Positions 17,500-26,864 of a DNA stretch of 64,000 nucleotides are shown piece by piece; within the stretch, counting starts at the first letter, position 1, and each line of letters begins with the position of its first letter. Below the pieces are notes generated by a model. It saw only the letters and a list, made by a program, of their open reading frames with translations. It was not told where the DNA came from and did not search any database. The DNA is taken from positions 186,001 to 250,000 of the forward strand of contig CANJIV010000002.1 of the NCBI GenBank assembly GCA_947474595.1, given 5' to 3'. This stretch comes from Solirubrobacterales bacterium. GTDB taxonomy: Bacteria; Actinomycetota; Thermoleophilia; Solirubrobacterales; Solirubrobacteraceae. The position numbers were made by a program, and so were the translations under genes.

Positions 17500-18965
17500 G
17501 CGCGACCCCCTTCGACCCATTTACGCGGACCATCTTCGGCCAGCCACGCTCGCTAGCAACGCTCTTTCTAACCGAGATGTGGGAGCGATTCTCCTACTAC
17601 GGCATGCGCGCGCTGCTCGTGCTGTTCATGATCGCTCCGACCTCAGATGGTGGGATGGGACTTGGCGCGCCAGAGGCAGCAGGGATCTACGCGGTCTACA
17701 TCGCACTCGTCTACCTGACGCCGCTACCGGGTGGATGGATAGGAGATCGTGTGCTCGGCGCGCGTCGGACAGTTTTCCTCGGCGGAGCGATAATCGCCTC
17801 TGGGCATATTGTGCTGGCGATACTCGGTGGCGACGGGCTCTTCCCCGCGCTCTTTTTGATCATCATTGGGACCGGCCTGCTCAAGCCAAATATGACCGCC
17901 ATGGTCGGCTCGTTATATGCAAGCCGGGAAGAGTTGCGAGACGCTGGCTTCTCCATTTACTACATGGGCATCAACCTTGGAGCCTTCCTCTCACCCTTAA
18001 TCTGCGGCTACCTCGGACAGCAGGTCTCGTGGGAGCTGGGCTTCGGCGCTGCCGCAATCGGGATGATCTTTGCCCTGATTCAGTACGCGATCGGTACCCG
18101 CGGCATGGGGGCGATCGGAGTGGCTCCATCAAACCCGCTATCGCCTTCAGAGCGCCGCCACTACGGAATCTGCAGTGCCGTTGGAGCGGCCGCTGCGGTA
18201 GCGCTCGTCGTGCTCGACCTAACTGTTTTCAAGATTCAAGCAGACTCGATTGAGCTGGGAATCACCGTGATAATCCTGATCGTCCCAATCGTATGGTTCA
18301 CACGGACACTGCGATCCGAGCGCTCCAACCGGCCGCAGTTTAACCGCGTGATCATGCTCTTGGTCCTATTTGTCGCTGCTGCAGTGTTCTGGATGGTCTA
18401 TGACCAGGCCGGTTCGACTGTCGCGATTTTTGCCCAAAACAACACCGACCATGCGCTCTTGGGGATCGACTTCCCGTCGAGCTGGTTTCAGTCAGTAAAT
18501 CCGCTGCTCATAATCGTTCTCGCACCCGTGATGGCGGGAATCTGGACGGCGCTGGGCGTGCGGGGTAAGCAGCCAGGGACCCCATACAAGTTTGCCGGAG
18601 GCCTCTTCCTTATCGCGGCATCGATGGGCGTGATGGTGCTCGCAGCTCAAGCCTCAATCGATGGCAAAGTTGTCGCCATGTGGCTGATCGCAGTCTTCGC
18701 TATCCAGACCGTCGGCGAGCTGATGCTTAGTCCGGTAGGGATGGCTGCCGCGACCCGTCTCTCTCCCCCAGACCGTGTATCCCAGACCCTCGGGGTGTGG
18801 TTCTTGGCGACAAGTGTTGGGGATGCAATCGGAGGGCGTCTGGCGGGCTACTACGACTCACTCGGCCAGTCGGCATTTTTCGCGATGCTCGGCGTGATCG
18901 CACTCGTCGCAGCGTTGATGATGCTCGCAATCGCGCGTCCGATGAGAAGGCTGGTGCCCGACTAG
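17496..18965 (+). CDS. Proton-dependent oligopeptide (POT/PTR) transporter
   Basis: A 489-residue MFS-type membrane protein with 12-14 hydrophobic helices. The start of TM1 carries FLTEMWERFSYYGMRALLVL, the POT signature whose ExxER-like acidic/basic residues couple protons. GGWIGDRVLGARRTVFLGG is the loop 2-3 motif and FSIYYMGINLGAFLSPLICG the classical PTR2 family signature. It should import di- and tripeptides with protons. It is encoded 4 nt overlapping a small lipoprotein and ends 11 nt before a convergent gene. Subfamily (DtpT versus DtpA-like) cannot be set by eye. Confidence 0.93.
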   Translation: MSATPFDPFTRTIFGQPRSLATLFLTEMWERFSYYGMRALLVLFMIAPTSDGGMGLGAPEAAGIYAVYIALVYLTPLPGGWIGDRVLGARRTVFLGGAIIASGHIVLAILGGDGLFPALFLIIIGTGLLKPNMTAMVGSLYASREELRDAGFSIYYMGINLGAFLSPLICGYLGQQVSWELGFGAAAIGMIFALIQYAIGTRGMGAIGVAPSNPLSPSERRHYGICSAVGAAAAVALVVLDLTVFKIQADSIELGITVIILIVPIVWFTRTLRSERSNRPQFNRVIMLLVLFVAAAVFWMVYDQAGSTVAIFAQNNTDHALLGIDFPSSWFQSVNPLLIIVLAPVMAGIWTALGVRGKQPGTPYKFAGGLFLIAASMGVMVLAAQASIDGKVVAMWLIAVFAIQTVGELMLSPVGMAAATRLSPPDRVSQTLGVWFLATSVGDAIGGRLAGYYDSLGQSAFFAMLGVIALVAALMMLAIARPMRRLVPD

Positions 18966-18976
18966 GAGCGAGTAGC

Positions 18977-19330
18977 TCAATAGGCGCGGTAGGCCAAAAT
19001 GGCTCGGTAAATCCCGTAGCCGCTGGCCAGAAGAAGGGCGATCCACGCGATCGATCCGGCGCCTGAGTTCCACATGCGATCGGTAGCCGTCAAAGTCACA
19101 AATCCGACTCCGATCGAGCCGTAAAGAATCAAGCGCGTGCGGTCCTCTAGACCTAAGAGATCGGCTTGAAAACGGCGGTAGAGCACTGCCGCAAACCAAG
19201 CCAGGGCGACTAGAAAAAGCGTCCCAAAGAGCCAGCCGATTAGGTTTGCAGCGATTCCGGCCGCCGGCAAGAAGGCCACCGCAGCGGCCAAGGCCAAGAT
19301 GATGAAGACGTTGCGGACGGTTGCGTTCAC
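18977..19330 (-). CDS. Small multi-spanning membrane protein
   Basis: A 117-residue protein with four predicted TM helices (about 7-28, 31-50, 66-84, 92-111) and a short charged loop RRFQADLLGLEDRTR between helices 2 and 3. No family motif is recognised. Its start overlaps the stop of the upstream response regulator by 4 nt (19327-19330), so the pair is likely co-expressed, and it could be a membrane target or signal partner of that regulator. Function unknown. Confidence 0.7.
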   Translation of the reverse strand: MNATVRNVFIILALAAAVAFLPAAGIAANLIGWLFGTLFLVALAWFAAVLYRRFQADLLGLEDRTRLILYGSIGVGFVTLTATDRMWNSGAGSIAWIALLLASGYGIYRAILAYRAY

Positions 19331-20217
19331 GCTGAGAGCGTACCGGCTTCAGACAGTATGTCCGCAGCCTCGGTACTCAAGTCAACGCCGCTGCTGGGAG
19401 CAGCGCTCTGTGCGGCGGCCAGCCCCCGTGCGACCGACTCGGCTACAACTCCCTCGCCCGGCTCTGGAGCGAAGCGGTAGCCGATCCCGAAGTGTGTGTG
19501 GATGTAGAGCCACTGTGGTGATGCTCGTTCGAGCTTCTGGCGCAGCTTGCGGACGAAGACATCGACAGAGCGGTCGCCCCTAGCCATCGCATAGCCCCAG
19601 ACACGCTGGTAGATCTCCTCGCGCTCGAGCACCTGCCCATCGGCTTCGGCAAGTAGCTGAATTAGCTCGTACTCGCGGCGAGTCAGATCGATCGAGGCTC
19701 CGTTAACGAAGGCTTGGAACTGATCGGGACGAATCTCGACCTCGCCGGTCACGGTTGCTTGGACGTCTGTGCGCGTCTCCGAGCGGCGCCGACGGCGAAC
19801 AACGGCCTCGACGCGGGCGATCAACTCTTCCGGATGGCAAGGCTTGCTCATCCAATCATCGGCGCCGATCCGTAGTCCCCTGACGCGCTGAGCGACAGAG
19901 GATTGACCGGTGCAGACGATGATGCCCAAGCCGGGGAACTTCGCACATAGGGCTTCGAGATAGGTCCATCCTTGCGGACCGAGCGTTGCTATATCAACGA
20001 CGATGGCGTTGAGGCGCATAGCCAAAACTGTTTCGAGCGGTACCGCGCTGGCCAAGACGTGGTACTGCCATCCGATCCGATCCAAGCGCTTGGTAAGAAC
20101 CTGGAGGAATCCGCTGTCGGTATCGATGACCGCCATCCGGACAGAGCCCGGACCACGGTCGCCGGCCCAAGCCTCGCGCGAATCAGAGAAATCTGGCCCC
20201 AAAGTTAAATTACTCAT
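19327..20217 (-). CDS. OmpR/PhoB-family response regulator
   Basis: From ATG 20217 the protein has 296 residues; a TTG at 20241 would add eight. The receiver domain (about 20-145) shows the acidic pocket in VIDTDSGF, the phospho-acceptor Asp in VVDIATLG, the switch Thr in VCTGQSS and the conserved Lys in MSKPCHPEEL. The C-terminal winged helix (about 160-260) reads RREYELIQLLAEADGQVLER, RSVDVFVRKLRQKLE and IHTHFGIGYRF. A tail of about 40 residues follows. No histidine kinase gene is nearby. It is the only receiver-bearing member of three winged-helix paralogues in this phosphate region, and a PHO-box-like pair lies in its upstream region, so a PhoP/PhoB-type role is likely but inferred. Confidence 0.9.
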   Translation of the reverse strand: MSNLTLGPDFSDSREAWAGDRGPGSVRMAVIDTDSGFLQVLTKRLDRIGWQYHVLASAVPLETVLAMRLNAIVVDIATLGPQGWTYLEALCAKFPGLGIIVCTGQSSVAQRVRGLRIGADDWMSKPCHPEELIARVEAVVRRRRRSETRTDVQATVTGEVEIRPDQFQAFVNGASIDLTRREYELIQLLAEADGQVLEREEIYQRVWGYAMARGDRSVDVFVRKLRQKLERASPQWLYIHTHFGIGYRFAPEPGEGVVAESVARGLAAAQSAAPSSGVDLSTEAADILSEAGTLSA

Positions 20218-20270
20218 CTGCGCCGCATTGTAAGGGGACAAGAGGCGTTATCTCTACTAAGACAAGGGTT

Positions 20271-20288
20271 AGTCACAGATTTTTCACA
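20271..20288. promoter_or_regulatory. PHO-box-like pair upstream of response regulator and PfpI gene
   Basis: AGTCACA (20271-20277) and TTTCACA (20282-20288) are 11 bp apart, start to start. They lie in the 224-nt region between the divergent response regulator and DJ-1/PfpI genes. Same unit and spacing as at the pst promoters, but only two units. Confidence 0.45.
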
Positions 20289-20441
20289 AGAGTAAGGTGG
20301 TCGACCGAGGTGCCCCGTAGCAGTAAATACTGGCTTTACAAGTGGGATCTGCCCGCCAATACGCCCTAATTTCCCAAAGACGCCAACGCGCCAACTGCGG
20401 TATGGCACCGCACATGCTTATGCCAGTAGGCTGCCTATCTA

Positions 20442-21020
20442 GTGATAGCTCGCATCGCCTTCCTAGCCTTCCCCGGCCTCACACTGCTAGATCTGGTCGG
20501 CGTCTATGACGCTCTGCGTCGAATCGCTGCGATGGGAATCGACCCCGACGTCAGCGTCCGCATAATTGGTACCAAGGCGACGATCCTCGACGACACCGGC
20601 GTGGCGATACTCCCTGACGCCGTCTATGAAGACCTACGCCCCTATGACCTACTGATCGTCCCCGGCGGGAGTGGAACTCGCGCGATGATGGCCGACGCGC
20701 AGTGCCTCGAGTACTTAAAAGGCTGGAAGGGAGGCTCCCCGATTGCCAGCGTCTGTACCGGTGCTCTGTTACTCGGGGCGGCGGGACATCTCAAAGGTAA
20801 GCGCGCGACCACCCACCACCTTGCACTAGATGCTCTCAAGCCCTACTGCAAGGAGGTCGTCTCTGATCAGCGAATCGTCGAAGACGGGCTCGTGACTACT
20901 GCCGCAGGTGTCACTTCGTCCTTAGACCTTGGCCTCTATATCGTCGAGCGATGGTGGGGCGTCCAAGCGCGCGAACGGATCGCCGACGTAATGGCATACC
21001 GCGGCTACGACCCTACCTAG
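20442..21020 (+). CDS. DJ-1/PfpI family protein (isonitrile hydratase-like)
   Basis: A 192-residue class I glutamine amidotransferase-like protein starting with GTG. The nucleophile elbow ASVCTGALLLG places the reactive Cys near residue 106; the upstream VPGGSGTRAMM and the downstream ATTHHLALDAL complete the pattern seen in isonitrile hydratases and the N-terminal domains of GlxA-type regulators. There is no AraC HTH here, so it is likely an enzyme (hydratase, glyoxalase-type or chaperone). It stands alone between the response regulator (divergent) and phoU (convergent, 12 nt), with no obvious functional link. Confidence 0.88.
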   Translation: MIARIAFLAFPGLTLLDLVGVYDALRRIAAMGIDPDVSVRIIGTKATILDDTGVAILPDAVYEDLRPYDLLIVPGGSGTRAMMADAQCLEYLKGWKGGSPIASVCTGALLLGAAGHLKGKRATTHHLALDALKPYCKEVVSDQRIVEDGLVTTAAGVTSSLDLGLYIVERWWGVQARERIADVMAYRGYDPT

Positions 21021-21032
21021 CCAGGCAATCGC

Positions 21033-21728
21033 CTAGATGGTTGTAGGGGGCTGCTGATGAGAGGCGTCGTCGAACTCACGAAACAGCCCCGTCGCGACAA
21101 ACGCAGCCTGCTCTCCAACATCGACTGCATTGTCACCAATCCGCTCCAGACAGCGAGCGGTGAGGATCATGAACATCGCCCACTCTCGGACATCGACCTT
21201 GTCGCCGATATCCAAGGCGCGAGTAAAGATCTGGCGGTTGAGTCGGTCAACCTCGTCGTCTTGGCGTACGAGGTCGAGAGAGAGCTCGGGATCGCGCAAG
21301 GCGAAGGCCTGCTTTGACTGGGCGACCATCGAGCGAGCCGTCTTGCCCATCCGATCGATCATCGCGAAGAGCTCAGCATCCCTGGGCGGCCCATGCCCTG
21401 AGAGTGGGATCAGCTTGGCGATATTGACGCACTGATCGCCCATTCTTTCGATGTGCTTAATCAGGTGCAGCAAAGCCGCCACCACTCGTAGGTCACCCGC
21501 GACCGGCGACTGCAGCGCCAGCAGCGTCAAGACACCTTGGTGGACCTCGAGGTAGCGACCATCAATACGGTCGTCGTCAGCGATCACGATCCCGGCCAGC
21601 TCCGTGTCGTGCTGCTCAAGGGCCTCCAAGGTCCGGTCAAGCGAAACAAGCACTAGATCTATGCCACCTAGGGCCTGGTCTTCAAGTACCCGAAGCTCCT
21701 CGCTAAACCGTTTGCGTCCTTCGGTCAT
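21033..21728 (-). CDS. phoU: Phosphate transport regulator PhoU
   Basis: 231 residues forming two tandem three-helix PhoU repeats. The metal-binding helices are visible as [18 protein letters not shown] (about 90-107) and [20 protein letters not shown] (about 190-209), the paired E/D-xx-D motifs of PhoU. PhoU damps Pst uptake and signalling to the phosphate sensor kinase. It is the last gene of pstSCAB-phoU, overlapping pstB by 4 nt. No PhoR-type kinase follows, so its signalling partner is encoded elsewhere or is absent. Confidence 0.97.
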   Translation of the reverse strand: MTEGRKRFSEELRVLEDQALGGIDLVLVSLDRTLEALEQHDTELAGIVIADDDRIDGRYLEVHQGVLTLLALQSPVAGDLRVVAALLHLIKHIERMGDQCVNIAKLIPLSGHGPPRDAELFAMIDRMGKTARSMVAQSKQAFALRDPELSLDLVRQDDEVDRLNRQIFTRALDIGDKVDVREWAMFMILTARCLERIGDNAVDVGEQAAFVATGLFREFDDASHQQPPTTI

Positions 21729-22654
21729 CCAACCTTGCCCGTCACATAGGCTTCGGTCCGCGGATCAGACGGTGAAGTGAAGATCTTCTCTGTGGCGTCA
21801 TATTCGACGACACGCCCAGTGCGGCTGTCATCTTGACCCAACTCGACTGTAAAGAAGGCAGTCATGTCAGAGACGCGTGCGGCCTGCTGCATATTGTGGG
21901 TCACGATCACGATCGAATAGTCGGCTCGAAGCTCGTCCATCAGATCCTCGATGCGGCCGGTCGAGATTGGATCCAGCGCCGAACAAGGCTCATCCATCAA
22001 AATCACATCTGGCTCGATTGCTAGAGCGCGCGCAATACAGAGACGCTGCTGCTGGCCGCCCGACATGCCAAAGGCGTTGGTCTTTAAGCGATCCTTGACC
22101 TCATCCCAGAGCGCCCCTTTGCGTAAGGCGGACTCGACGATACTGTCCATATCGCCTTTCATGCCGAGAACGCGCGGCCCAAATGCGATGTTGTCGTAGA
22201 TCGACTTGGGGAAAGGGTTGGGCTTCTGAAAGACCATCCCAATCCGCTTTCTGACCTGTACTGGATCAACGGCCGAGTCATAGAGATCGATGTCGTGGTA
22301 GAAGACCTTGCCCTCAACTTTGGCGGTGGGAATCAGATCATTCATGCGGTTGAGTGCCCGTAGAAGCGTTGTCTTTCCGCACCCCGATGGCCCGATCAGC
22401 GCTGTGATCTCATTCTTATAGATCGGGAATGCGATATCGCGCACAGCAGCCTTTCCGCTGTAGCTGATCGTCACATCTTCGATCGAGAAGATCCGTTCAC
22501 GCGAGGCGAGGTCAGTCGGTGCGGGTTCACGCACCTGTAATGCACGCGGCGTTATCGCGGCGTGGCCGGTTGACGTGTCGGGTGGGTCTAAGTCAGTCAT
22601 GGGAGCTGTACTGGTCGCGGTTGTTGGGTCTTGCATTGAGTCATCACCTACCAC
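21725..22654 (-). CDS. pstB: Phosphate ABC transporter ATPase
   Basis: 309 residues. After an extended Thr/Pro-rich N-terminus of about 55 residues, the ABC domain shows Walker [10 protein letters not shown], the PstB-specific [15 protein letters not shown], signature MSGGQQQR, Walker [13 protein letters not shown] and the H-loop VTHNMQQ. PstB dimers power phosphate import through PstC-PstA. The start overlaps the pstA stop by 7 nt; Met7 (22636) is an alternative. A very similar second PstB is encoded at 45522-46442. Confidence 0.97.
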   Translation of the reverse strand: MVGDDSMQDPTTATSTAPMTDLDPPDTSTGHAAITPRALQVREPAPTDLASRERIFSIEDVTISYSGKAAVRDIAFPIYKNEITALIGPSGCGKTTLLRALNRMNDLIPTAKVEGKVFYHDIDLYDSAVDPVQVRKRIGMVFQKPNPFPKSIYDNIAFGPRVLGMKGDMDSIVESALRKGALWDEVKDRLKTNAFGMSGGQQQRLCIARALAIEPDVILMDEPCSALDPISTGRIEDLMDELRADYSIVIVTHNMQQAARVSDMTAFFTVELGQDDSRTGRVVEYDATEKIFTSPSDPRTEAYVTGKVG

Positions 22655-23529
22655 TTCTGTTCGTAGCGATTACGGAGCCATACAGCAATCCCGTTCATCC
22701 CCGCGAGCATCACAAGCAGCACAATGATGCCAGCTGCAGCAAGCGTCTTGAACTCATCTTGGGGTTGGGAGAGCCAGTTAAAGATCTGCAAGGGCAAAGC
22801 GGTGAACGCCGAGTCCAGCCCGGAGGGGTTAAACGCCACGAAGGTGGCAGCGCCGACCAAGATCAACGGGGCCGTCTCACCGATCGCTCGTGAGATGGCA
22901 AGAATGACTCCAGTAGCCATCCCGGGGATCGACGCGGGCAGAACCTGCTTCCAGATCGTCTGCCACTGTGTGGCGCCCAGCGCCATCGATCCCTCTCGAA
23001 TTGATGGTGGTACGGCGCGGATAGCTTCGCGGCCAGTGATGATCACAACTGGCAACACGAGTAGCCCCAGAGTGAGGCCGCCGGCGAGTACGGTGCGCCC
23101 AAGGCTGGCCGGCCCGCGGACCAAAAAGGCAAGTCCCAGAATGCCGTAAACGATTGAAGGGACTGCTGCAAGATTCTGAATGTTGACCTCGATCAGGCGA
23201 TTCCACCAGCGGTTGCGATCGGCGTACTCCTCAAGATAGATCGCTGTCCCGACTCCCACCGGCACGATAAAGACGATCACGACGGCCATCAGCCACAACG
23301 TCCCCATCAAGGCAGACTGGAGCCCGGCCTTCGCCGGATTAAACGACGGGAAGTTGGCAAACAACGTGCCGGTCAGCCCAGGAATACCGTCGCGCAGAGT
23401 CTCAACCAGCAGCAGACACAGCAGCACGACTGACGCAGTTATGCAGAGCCACAGGACGATTTTGAACGCCTGTCCTCGCAGGCGCGATCCTGTGGATCCA
23501 CTGCCTATCTGCTGTGTATTAGTAGCCAA
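22648..23529 (-). CDS. pstA: Phosphate ABC transporter permease PstA
   Basis: 293 residues with six TM helices. The EAA loop characteristic of binding-protein-dependent permeases reads [20 protein letters not shown], and [13 protein letters not shown] is the PstA/PstC-typical segment. It forms the membrane channel with PstC. It overlaps pstB by 7 nt and starts 12 nt after pstC. Standard length, no oddities. Confidence 0.97.
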   Translation of the reverse strand: MATNTQQIGSGSTGSRLRGQAFKIVLWLCITASVVLLCLLLVETLRDGIPGLTGTLFANFPSFNPAKAGLQSALMGTLWLMAVVIVFIVPVGVGTAIYLEEYADRNRWWNRLIEVNIQNLAAVPSIVYGILGLAFLVRGPASLGRTVLAGGLTLGLLVLPVVIITGREAIRAVPPSIREGSMALGATQWQTIWKQVLPASIPGMATGVILAISRAIGETAPLILVGAATFVAFNPSGLDSAFTALPLQIFNWLSQPQDEFKTLAAAGIIVLLVMLAGMNGIAVWLRNRYEQKW

Positions 23530-23541
23530 GGTAATCCTTTT

Positions 23542-24489
23542 TTACTCGTAGACCTGTCGGTACTTACGCACGAAGCGGATCGAGACTGCGTTAAGTAAGA
23601 GGGTGATCACAAAGAGCGTGAAGCCAACGGCGAAGATCGTCTGGTAGCCGATGCTGCCCGTCGGTACGTCGCCCTTGCCGGTTGCCGCAATGAACGCGGT
23701 CATCGTCTCAAAGGCCTCGCGTGGATCGATCCCGGTATTAGGAATCTGGCCGCCGGCGATCAAAACGATCATCGTCTCGCCGATTGCCCGCGAGACGCCT
23801 AGGACGATTGCCGCAACAATCCCCGAGAGAGCGGCAGGGAAGACAATTCGCAGTGAGACTTGGAGCTTGGACGCGCCGAGGCCGTAGGCACCTTCACGCA
23901 GCGAGGCAGGCACGGCCGACATGCCATCCTCAGAGACCGACGCGATCGTCGGCAGCACCATGAAGCCCATGATGATGCCGGCAGAGAGAGCGTTGAAAGA
24001 GCCGACCTCAATGCCGAGAAACTGCTTGAGCACGACAGGCGTGAAGTAGGTGAGGGCGAAATAGCCAAAGACGATCGTCGGGATTCCGGCGAGAAGCTCC
24101 AAAAATGGCTTTATGGCCTTGCGGACCCGGCGGCTGGCGTACTCGCTTAGATAGATAGCGGTCCCTAATCCGAGCGGAATCGCTACAACCAAAGCAACCG
24201 CCGTGACCAACAACGTGCCGTTGACTAGCGGCCAGACTCCGAACTTCGGGTCAGAGAAGAGTGGTGACCATTCGCCGCCAGTTATGTAGTCCCAGATCGA
24301 CACGACGTCGAAGAAATCGATCGTATTTCCCAGCAGCGAGACGATAATCCCGGTGGTCGTCAAAACGCTGACAAGCGCGAAGGCGAAGAGGATCACACGG
24401 ATCAACTTCTCTCCATAACGCGGGCGGGCGGCGCCTAGGATCGCTGTCCTAGACGCCGCCTGCTGGCTACTTGCTTGAGTGGGATCCAT
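23542..24489 (-). CDS. pstC: Phosphate ABC transporter permease PstC
   Basis: 315 residues, six TM helices. Motifs include GTAIYLSEYASRRVRK, IPTIVFGYFALTYF and the EAA loop LREGAYGLGASKLQVSLRIV. PstC pairs with PstA. It follows pstS by 56 nt, the largest gap in the operon, which allows a post-transcriptional step-down between the abundant binding protein and the permeases. Confidence 0.97.
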   Translation of the reverse strand: MDPTQASSQQAASRTAILGAARPRYGEKLIRVILFAFALVSVLTTTGIIVSLLGNTIDFFDVVSIWDYITGGEWSPLFSDPKFGVWPLVNGTLLVTAVALVVAIPLGLGTAIYLSEYASRRVRKAIKPFLELLAGIPTIVFGYFALTYFTPVVLKQFLGIEVGSFNALSAGIIMGFMVLPTIASVSEDGMSAVPASLREGAYGLGASKLQVSLRIVFPAALSGIVAAIVLGVSRAIGETMIVLIAGGQIPNTGIDPREAFETMTAFIAATGKGDVPTGSIGYQTIFAVGFTLFVITLLLNAVSIRFVRKYRQVYE

Positions 24490-24545
24490 CTTGGCCTACA
24501 ACCAACCTCTAGCGACCTTGGCCGGTTTGCGGGCGAGCTGCAACA

Positions 24546-25529
24546 TCAGCCGGTTGTTGTCGTGGCGCCAGAAGCGCCAGCCTCAGCCTTTGAGAGCGCG
24601 GCCTTAGCCTCGGTCTGCTGTGCGGGTGTCATCGCCACGATCTTGGCGTTCTTGGCGATCGCATCGGCATTGTCGACTACATAGCCCATGAACGCCTTGA
24701 CTGCTGGCGTGAAATCGGCCTCATTGATGTACATAAACAGCGGGCGCGAAAGCGGCTTGTAGGAGCCGTCCTGCACCGTAGCGTCAGATGGAACGACACA
24801 CCCTGAGCCGTCGTTGACAGCAACTAGGTTGAGCTTGTCGGTGTTGTCGGCATAGTAGGACAGGCCAAAGTAGCCGAGGCCACCCTTTTCGCCAGAGACA
24901 CCTTGGACAGTCACGTTGTCGTCCTCGGTCGGCTGGTAGTCCTTGCGGGTGTCGCCCTTCTCGCCGTTGATCTCATCGGTGAAGAAGTCAAAGGTTCCCG
25001 AATCAGTGCCTGGACCGAAGAGGCTGACCTTAACGTCTGGGAATGATGGGTCGAGCTGCTTGTAGTTAGAGACCGTTGAGGTCTTGTTCCACAGCGCCTT
25101 GAGTTGGTCGGTCGTCATGCAGGTGATCTTTAAGTCTTTGTTGGTGACGATCGCGATGCCGTCGTTTGCGATCTGGACCTCGCTGTACTTGATTGACCCC
25201 TTCTTGCAGAGGGCGATCTCTTCGTCCTTGATCGAACGCGATGCATCAGCGATTTGAATCTCGCCATTACAGAACTTCTCAAATCCTCCGCCAGTTCCTG
25301 ACTCGCCGACAGTGACCTTGGCGTCCGGGTTCTTGGTCTGAAACTCCTCCGCTGCCGCTTGGGCAAAGGGGAAGACGGTCGACGAGCCGTCGATCGCGAT
25401 CGAGCCAGAAACGGCTGCTCCTGCATCCGTCGAAGCACTGCTGCTGGTATCAGAGCCACCGCAGGCGGTTACACCTACAGCAACAGTTGCGGTCGCTACG
25501 ACCGTGATCAGGAAACGAGAGAGATTCAC
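24546..25529 (-). CDS. pstS: Phosphate-binding lipoprotein PstS (first copy)
   Basis: 327 residues from GTG 25529. I chose it because AAGGAG ends 5 nt upstream; the in-frame GTG at 25535 overlaps that Shine-Dalgarno. A lipoprotein signal (lipobox VTAC, then GGSDTSSS) anchors it outside the membrane. The phosphate site is seen in IDGSSTVFPF, GESGTGGGFEKFC, DASRSIKDEE and GPGTDSGTFDFF. It captures phosphate for PstCA. A four-unit PHO-box-like array lies 60-100 nt upstream. It is much longer than and clearly distinct from the second-operon PstS at 42701. Confidence 0.97.
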   Translation of the reverse strand: MNLSRFLITVVATATVAVGVTACGGSDTSSSASTDAGAAVSGSIAIDGSSTVFPFAQAAAEEFQTKNPDAKVTVGESGTGGGFEKFCNGEIQIADASRSIKDEEIALCKKGSIKYSEVQIANDGIAIVTNKDLKITCMTTDQLKALWNKTSTVSNYKQLDPSFPDVKVSLFGPGTDSGTFDFFTDEINGEKGDTRKDYQPTEDDNVTVQGVSGEKGGLGYFGLSYYADNTDKLNLVAVNDGSGCVVPSDATVQDGSYKPLSRPLFMYINEADFTPAVKAFMGYVVDNADAIAKNAKIVAMTPAQQTEAKAALSKAEAGASGATTTTG

Positions 25530-25588
25530 TTGCACTCCTTTGGTGAGATTGTTGTTACTGCTGAGAATCGCACCGTGGATGCAGAGTT

Positions 25589-25628
25589 TGTTACCGAGTT
25601 GTGGCGACTTTGTGAAAAAGATGTGAAG
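25589..25628 (-). promoter_or_regulatory. Four-unit PHO-box-like array upstream of pstS
   Basis: Read on the plus strand, TGTTACC (25589), TGTGGCG (25600), TGTGAAA (25611) and TGTGAAG (25622) start exactly 11 bp apart. On the minus strand, toward pstS, they read CTTCACA, TTTCACA, CGCCACA, GGTAACA. This is the geometry of PhoB/PhoP direct-repeat operators (7-bp unit, 4-bp spacer). Confidence 0.7.
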
Positions 25629-25646
25629 AATAGACTTCTACGGACC

Positions 25647-25994
25647 TCATACCCGTGTTAGCGCGGACTCTGATTCGGCAGAGAAGCGGTAGCCGAAACC
25701 TACGTGCGTGTGGATAAAGCGCCACTGTGGCAACGCCGTCTCAAGCTTGCCTCGCAGCTTGTGAACGTAGACGTCAGCCGATCGGTTATGAGGGCTTCTA
25801 GGTGTATTCCAGACCAATTCGAAGAGCTTGTCACGCGACACTATGCGATCAGTTCTGCTCGCTAGGGCGGCAAGAACTCCTTGCTCGCGAACAGAGAGCG
25901 ACAGCGGGCGACCGTTGGCCAACACAAGATCTTCGTTGAGCCAGACTTCTAGCGGTCCGGCGCGAATGACCTCACCTTCAAATTGACTCTCCAT
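25647..25994 (-). CDS. Single-domain winged-helix regulator (PhoB-type DNA-binding domain, no receiver)
   Basis: 115 residues from ATG 25994 (a TTG at 26024 would add ten). The whole protein is an OmpR/PhoB-type winged helix: LSVREQGVLAALASRTDRIV, the recognition region RSADVYVHKLRGKLE and the wing IHTHVGFGYRF. There is no receiver domain and no TM segment, so it cannot be phosphorylated in the usual way. It sits between pstS and DUF47 with a four-unit PHO-box-like array 38-77 nt upstream, and is one of three paralogues within 8 kb. It may repress or compete at PHO boxes, or autoregulate; this is inference. Confidence 0.85.
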   Translation of the reverse strand: MESQFEGEVIRAGPLEVWLNEDLVLANGRPLSLSVREQGVLAALASRTDRIVSRDKLFELVWNTPRSPHNRSADVYVHKLRGKLETALPQWRFIHTHVGFGYRFSAESESALTRV

Positions 25995-26031
25995 CGCAGA
26001 GTAGAAAGTGCCTCGTATGGCCAAGGTGGTC

Positions 26032-26071
26032 AGTTACGTTTCTGTAAACGAGCCGTAAACACTCTGTGAAG
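26032..26071. promoter_or_regulatory. Four-unit PHO-box-like array between divergent regulator and DUF47 gene
   Basis: AGTTACG (26032), TGTAAAC (26043), CGTAAAC (26054) and TGTGAAG (26065) start 11 bp apart. The array lies 29 nt upstream of the DUF47 ATG (26100) and 38 nt upstream of the preferred start of the minus-strand winged-helix gene, so it could control both. Confidence 0.6.
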
Positions 26072-26099
26072 CCGACACCATCGCGGCCTATTTACAGAT

Positions 26100-26750
26100 A
26101 TGGTTGCCAGAGCAATGAGAGCGTTCAAAACATCACGGATCGACCTCGCAATGTTCGACCTCTTTGAAGATTCAGGGCGCAACCTGCAACAGGCGAGCGT
26201 GATGCTCCACGACATGTTGACTGAGTTCCCCGACCGCTCTGGGCTTGCCCGCGACATCCTGCTCGCTGAGCAGCAGGGTGACCGCATTACCCACGACATT
26301 ATTCACCGACTAAACGACAGCCGCCACGGTCGCCCGCCCCTGCTAGAAAGCGACGTCTATGAGTTAGCACGCTCCCTTGACGACATTGTTGACTACACCG
26401 AGCAGGCCGCTGACCAACTCGGGCTCTACGGTGTCGAGGCGACGATGGAGCAAGCGGTGGCTCTTTCGAGTGTTCTGGTTAGCTCGTGTGAAGAGGTCTC
26501 TCACGCCCTGCGTGCCTTGCGTACATCGTCTGATCTTTCGATCCATCTTGTCGAGATCCACCGCCTAGAGAACGAAGGCGATCGACTCGCCCGCGACGGC
26601 GTGGCCTCGCTCTTTATAAACGGCATCGACCCGATGACCGTAATCCGCTGGAAAGATATCTTTGAGTCCCTCGAACAGGCGATCGACGCGTGCGAGACCG
26701 TCGCCCATATCCTCGAAGGGATCACGCTACGGCGCGCTCGGCGCGGCTGA
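26100..26750 (+). CDS. DUF47 family, PhoU-like protein
   Basis: 216 residues of the PhoU-related DUF47 family: the N-terminal FDLFEDSGRNLQQASVMLHD, EQQGDRITHDIIHRLND and LARSLDDIVDYTEQAAD are hallmark segments, and two PhoU-like metal motifs occur as LDDIVDYTEQ and IFESLEQAIDACETVA. DUF47 proteins usually partner a PiT-type phosphate permease and are encoded beside it, but no pit gene is present. Here the gene lies between two receiver-less winged-helix regulators, next to pstS. A role in sensing or gating phosphate uptake is likely; the partner is unknown. Confidence 0.9.
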   Translation: MVARAMRAFKTSRIDLAMFDLFEDSGRNLQQASVMLHDMLTEFPDRSGLARDILLAEQQGDRITHDIIHRLNDSRHGRPPLLESDVYELARSLDDIVDYTEQAADQLGLYGVEATMEQAVALSSVLVSSCEEVSHALRALRTSSDLSIHLVEIHRLENEGDRLARDGVASLFINGIDPMTVIRWKDIFESLEQAIDACETVAHILEGITLRRARRG

Positions 26751-26806
26751 GTCAGCCCTTTGGGCCAGGGCGCTAGCCATCGTTAGTCTCAAAATCTTCT
26801 CCGGCT

Positions 26807-26824
26807 AGTCACCACTCCTTCACA
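26807..26824 (+). promoter_or_regulatory. PHO-box-like pair upstream of winged-helix gene
   Basis: AGTCACC (26807-26813) and CTTCACA (26818-26824), 11 bp apart, with a partial unit CTTCTCC at 26796 in the same register. They lie 40 nt upstream of the ATG at 26865. Confidence 0.45.
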
Positions 26825-26864
26825 GGATTCGTTAGTAGCAGCGCTTTACTTCGTCTCCTAGATT

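Noticed and set aside
17474-18253. 259-codon plus-strand frame inside the POT transporter
   Set aside because: Out-of-frame shadow; Arg/His-rich with no membrane pattern, whereas the POT signature is in the other frame.
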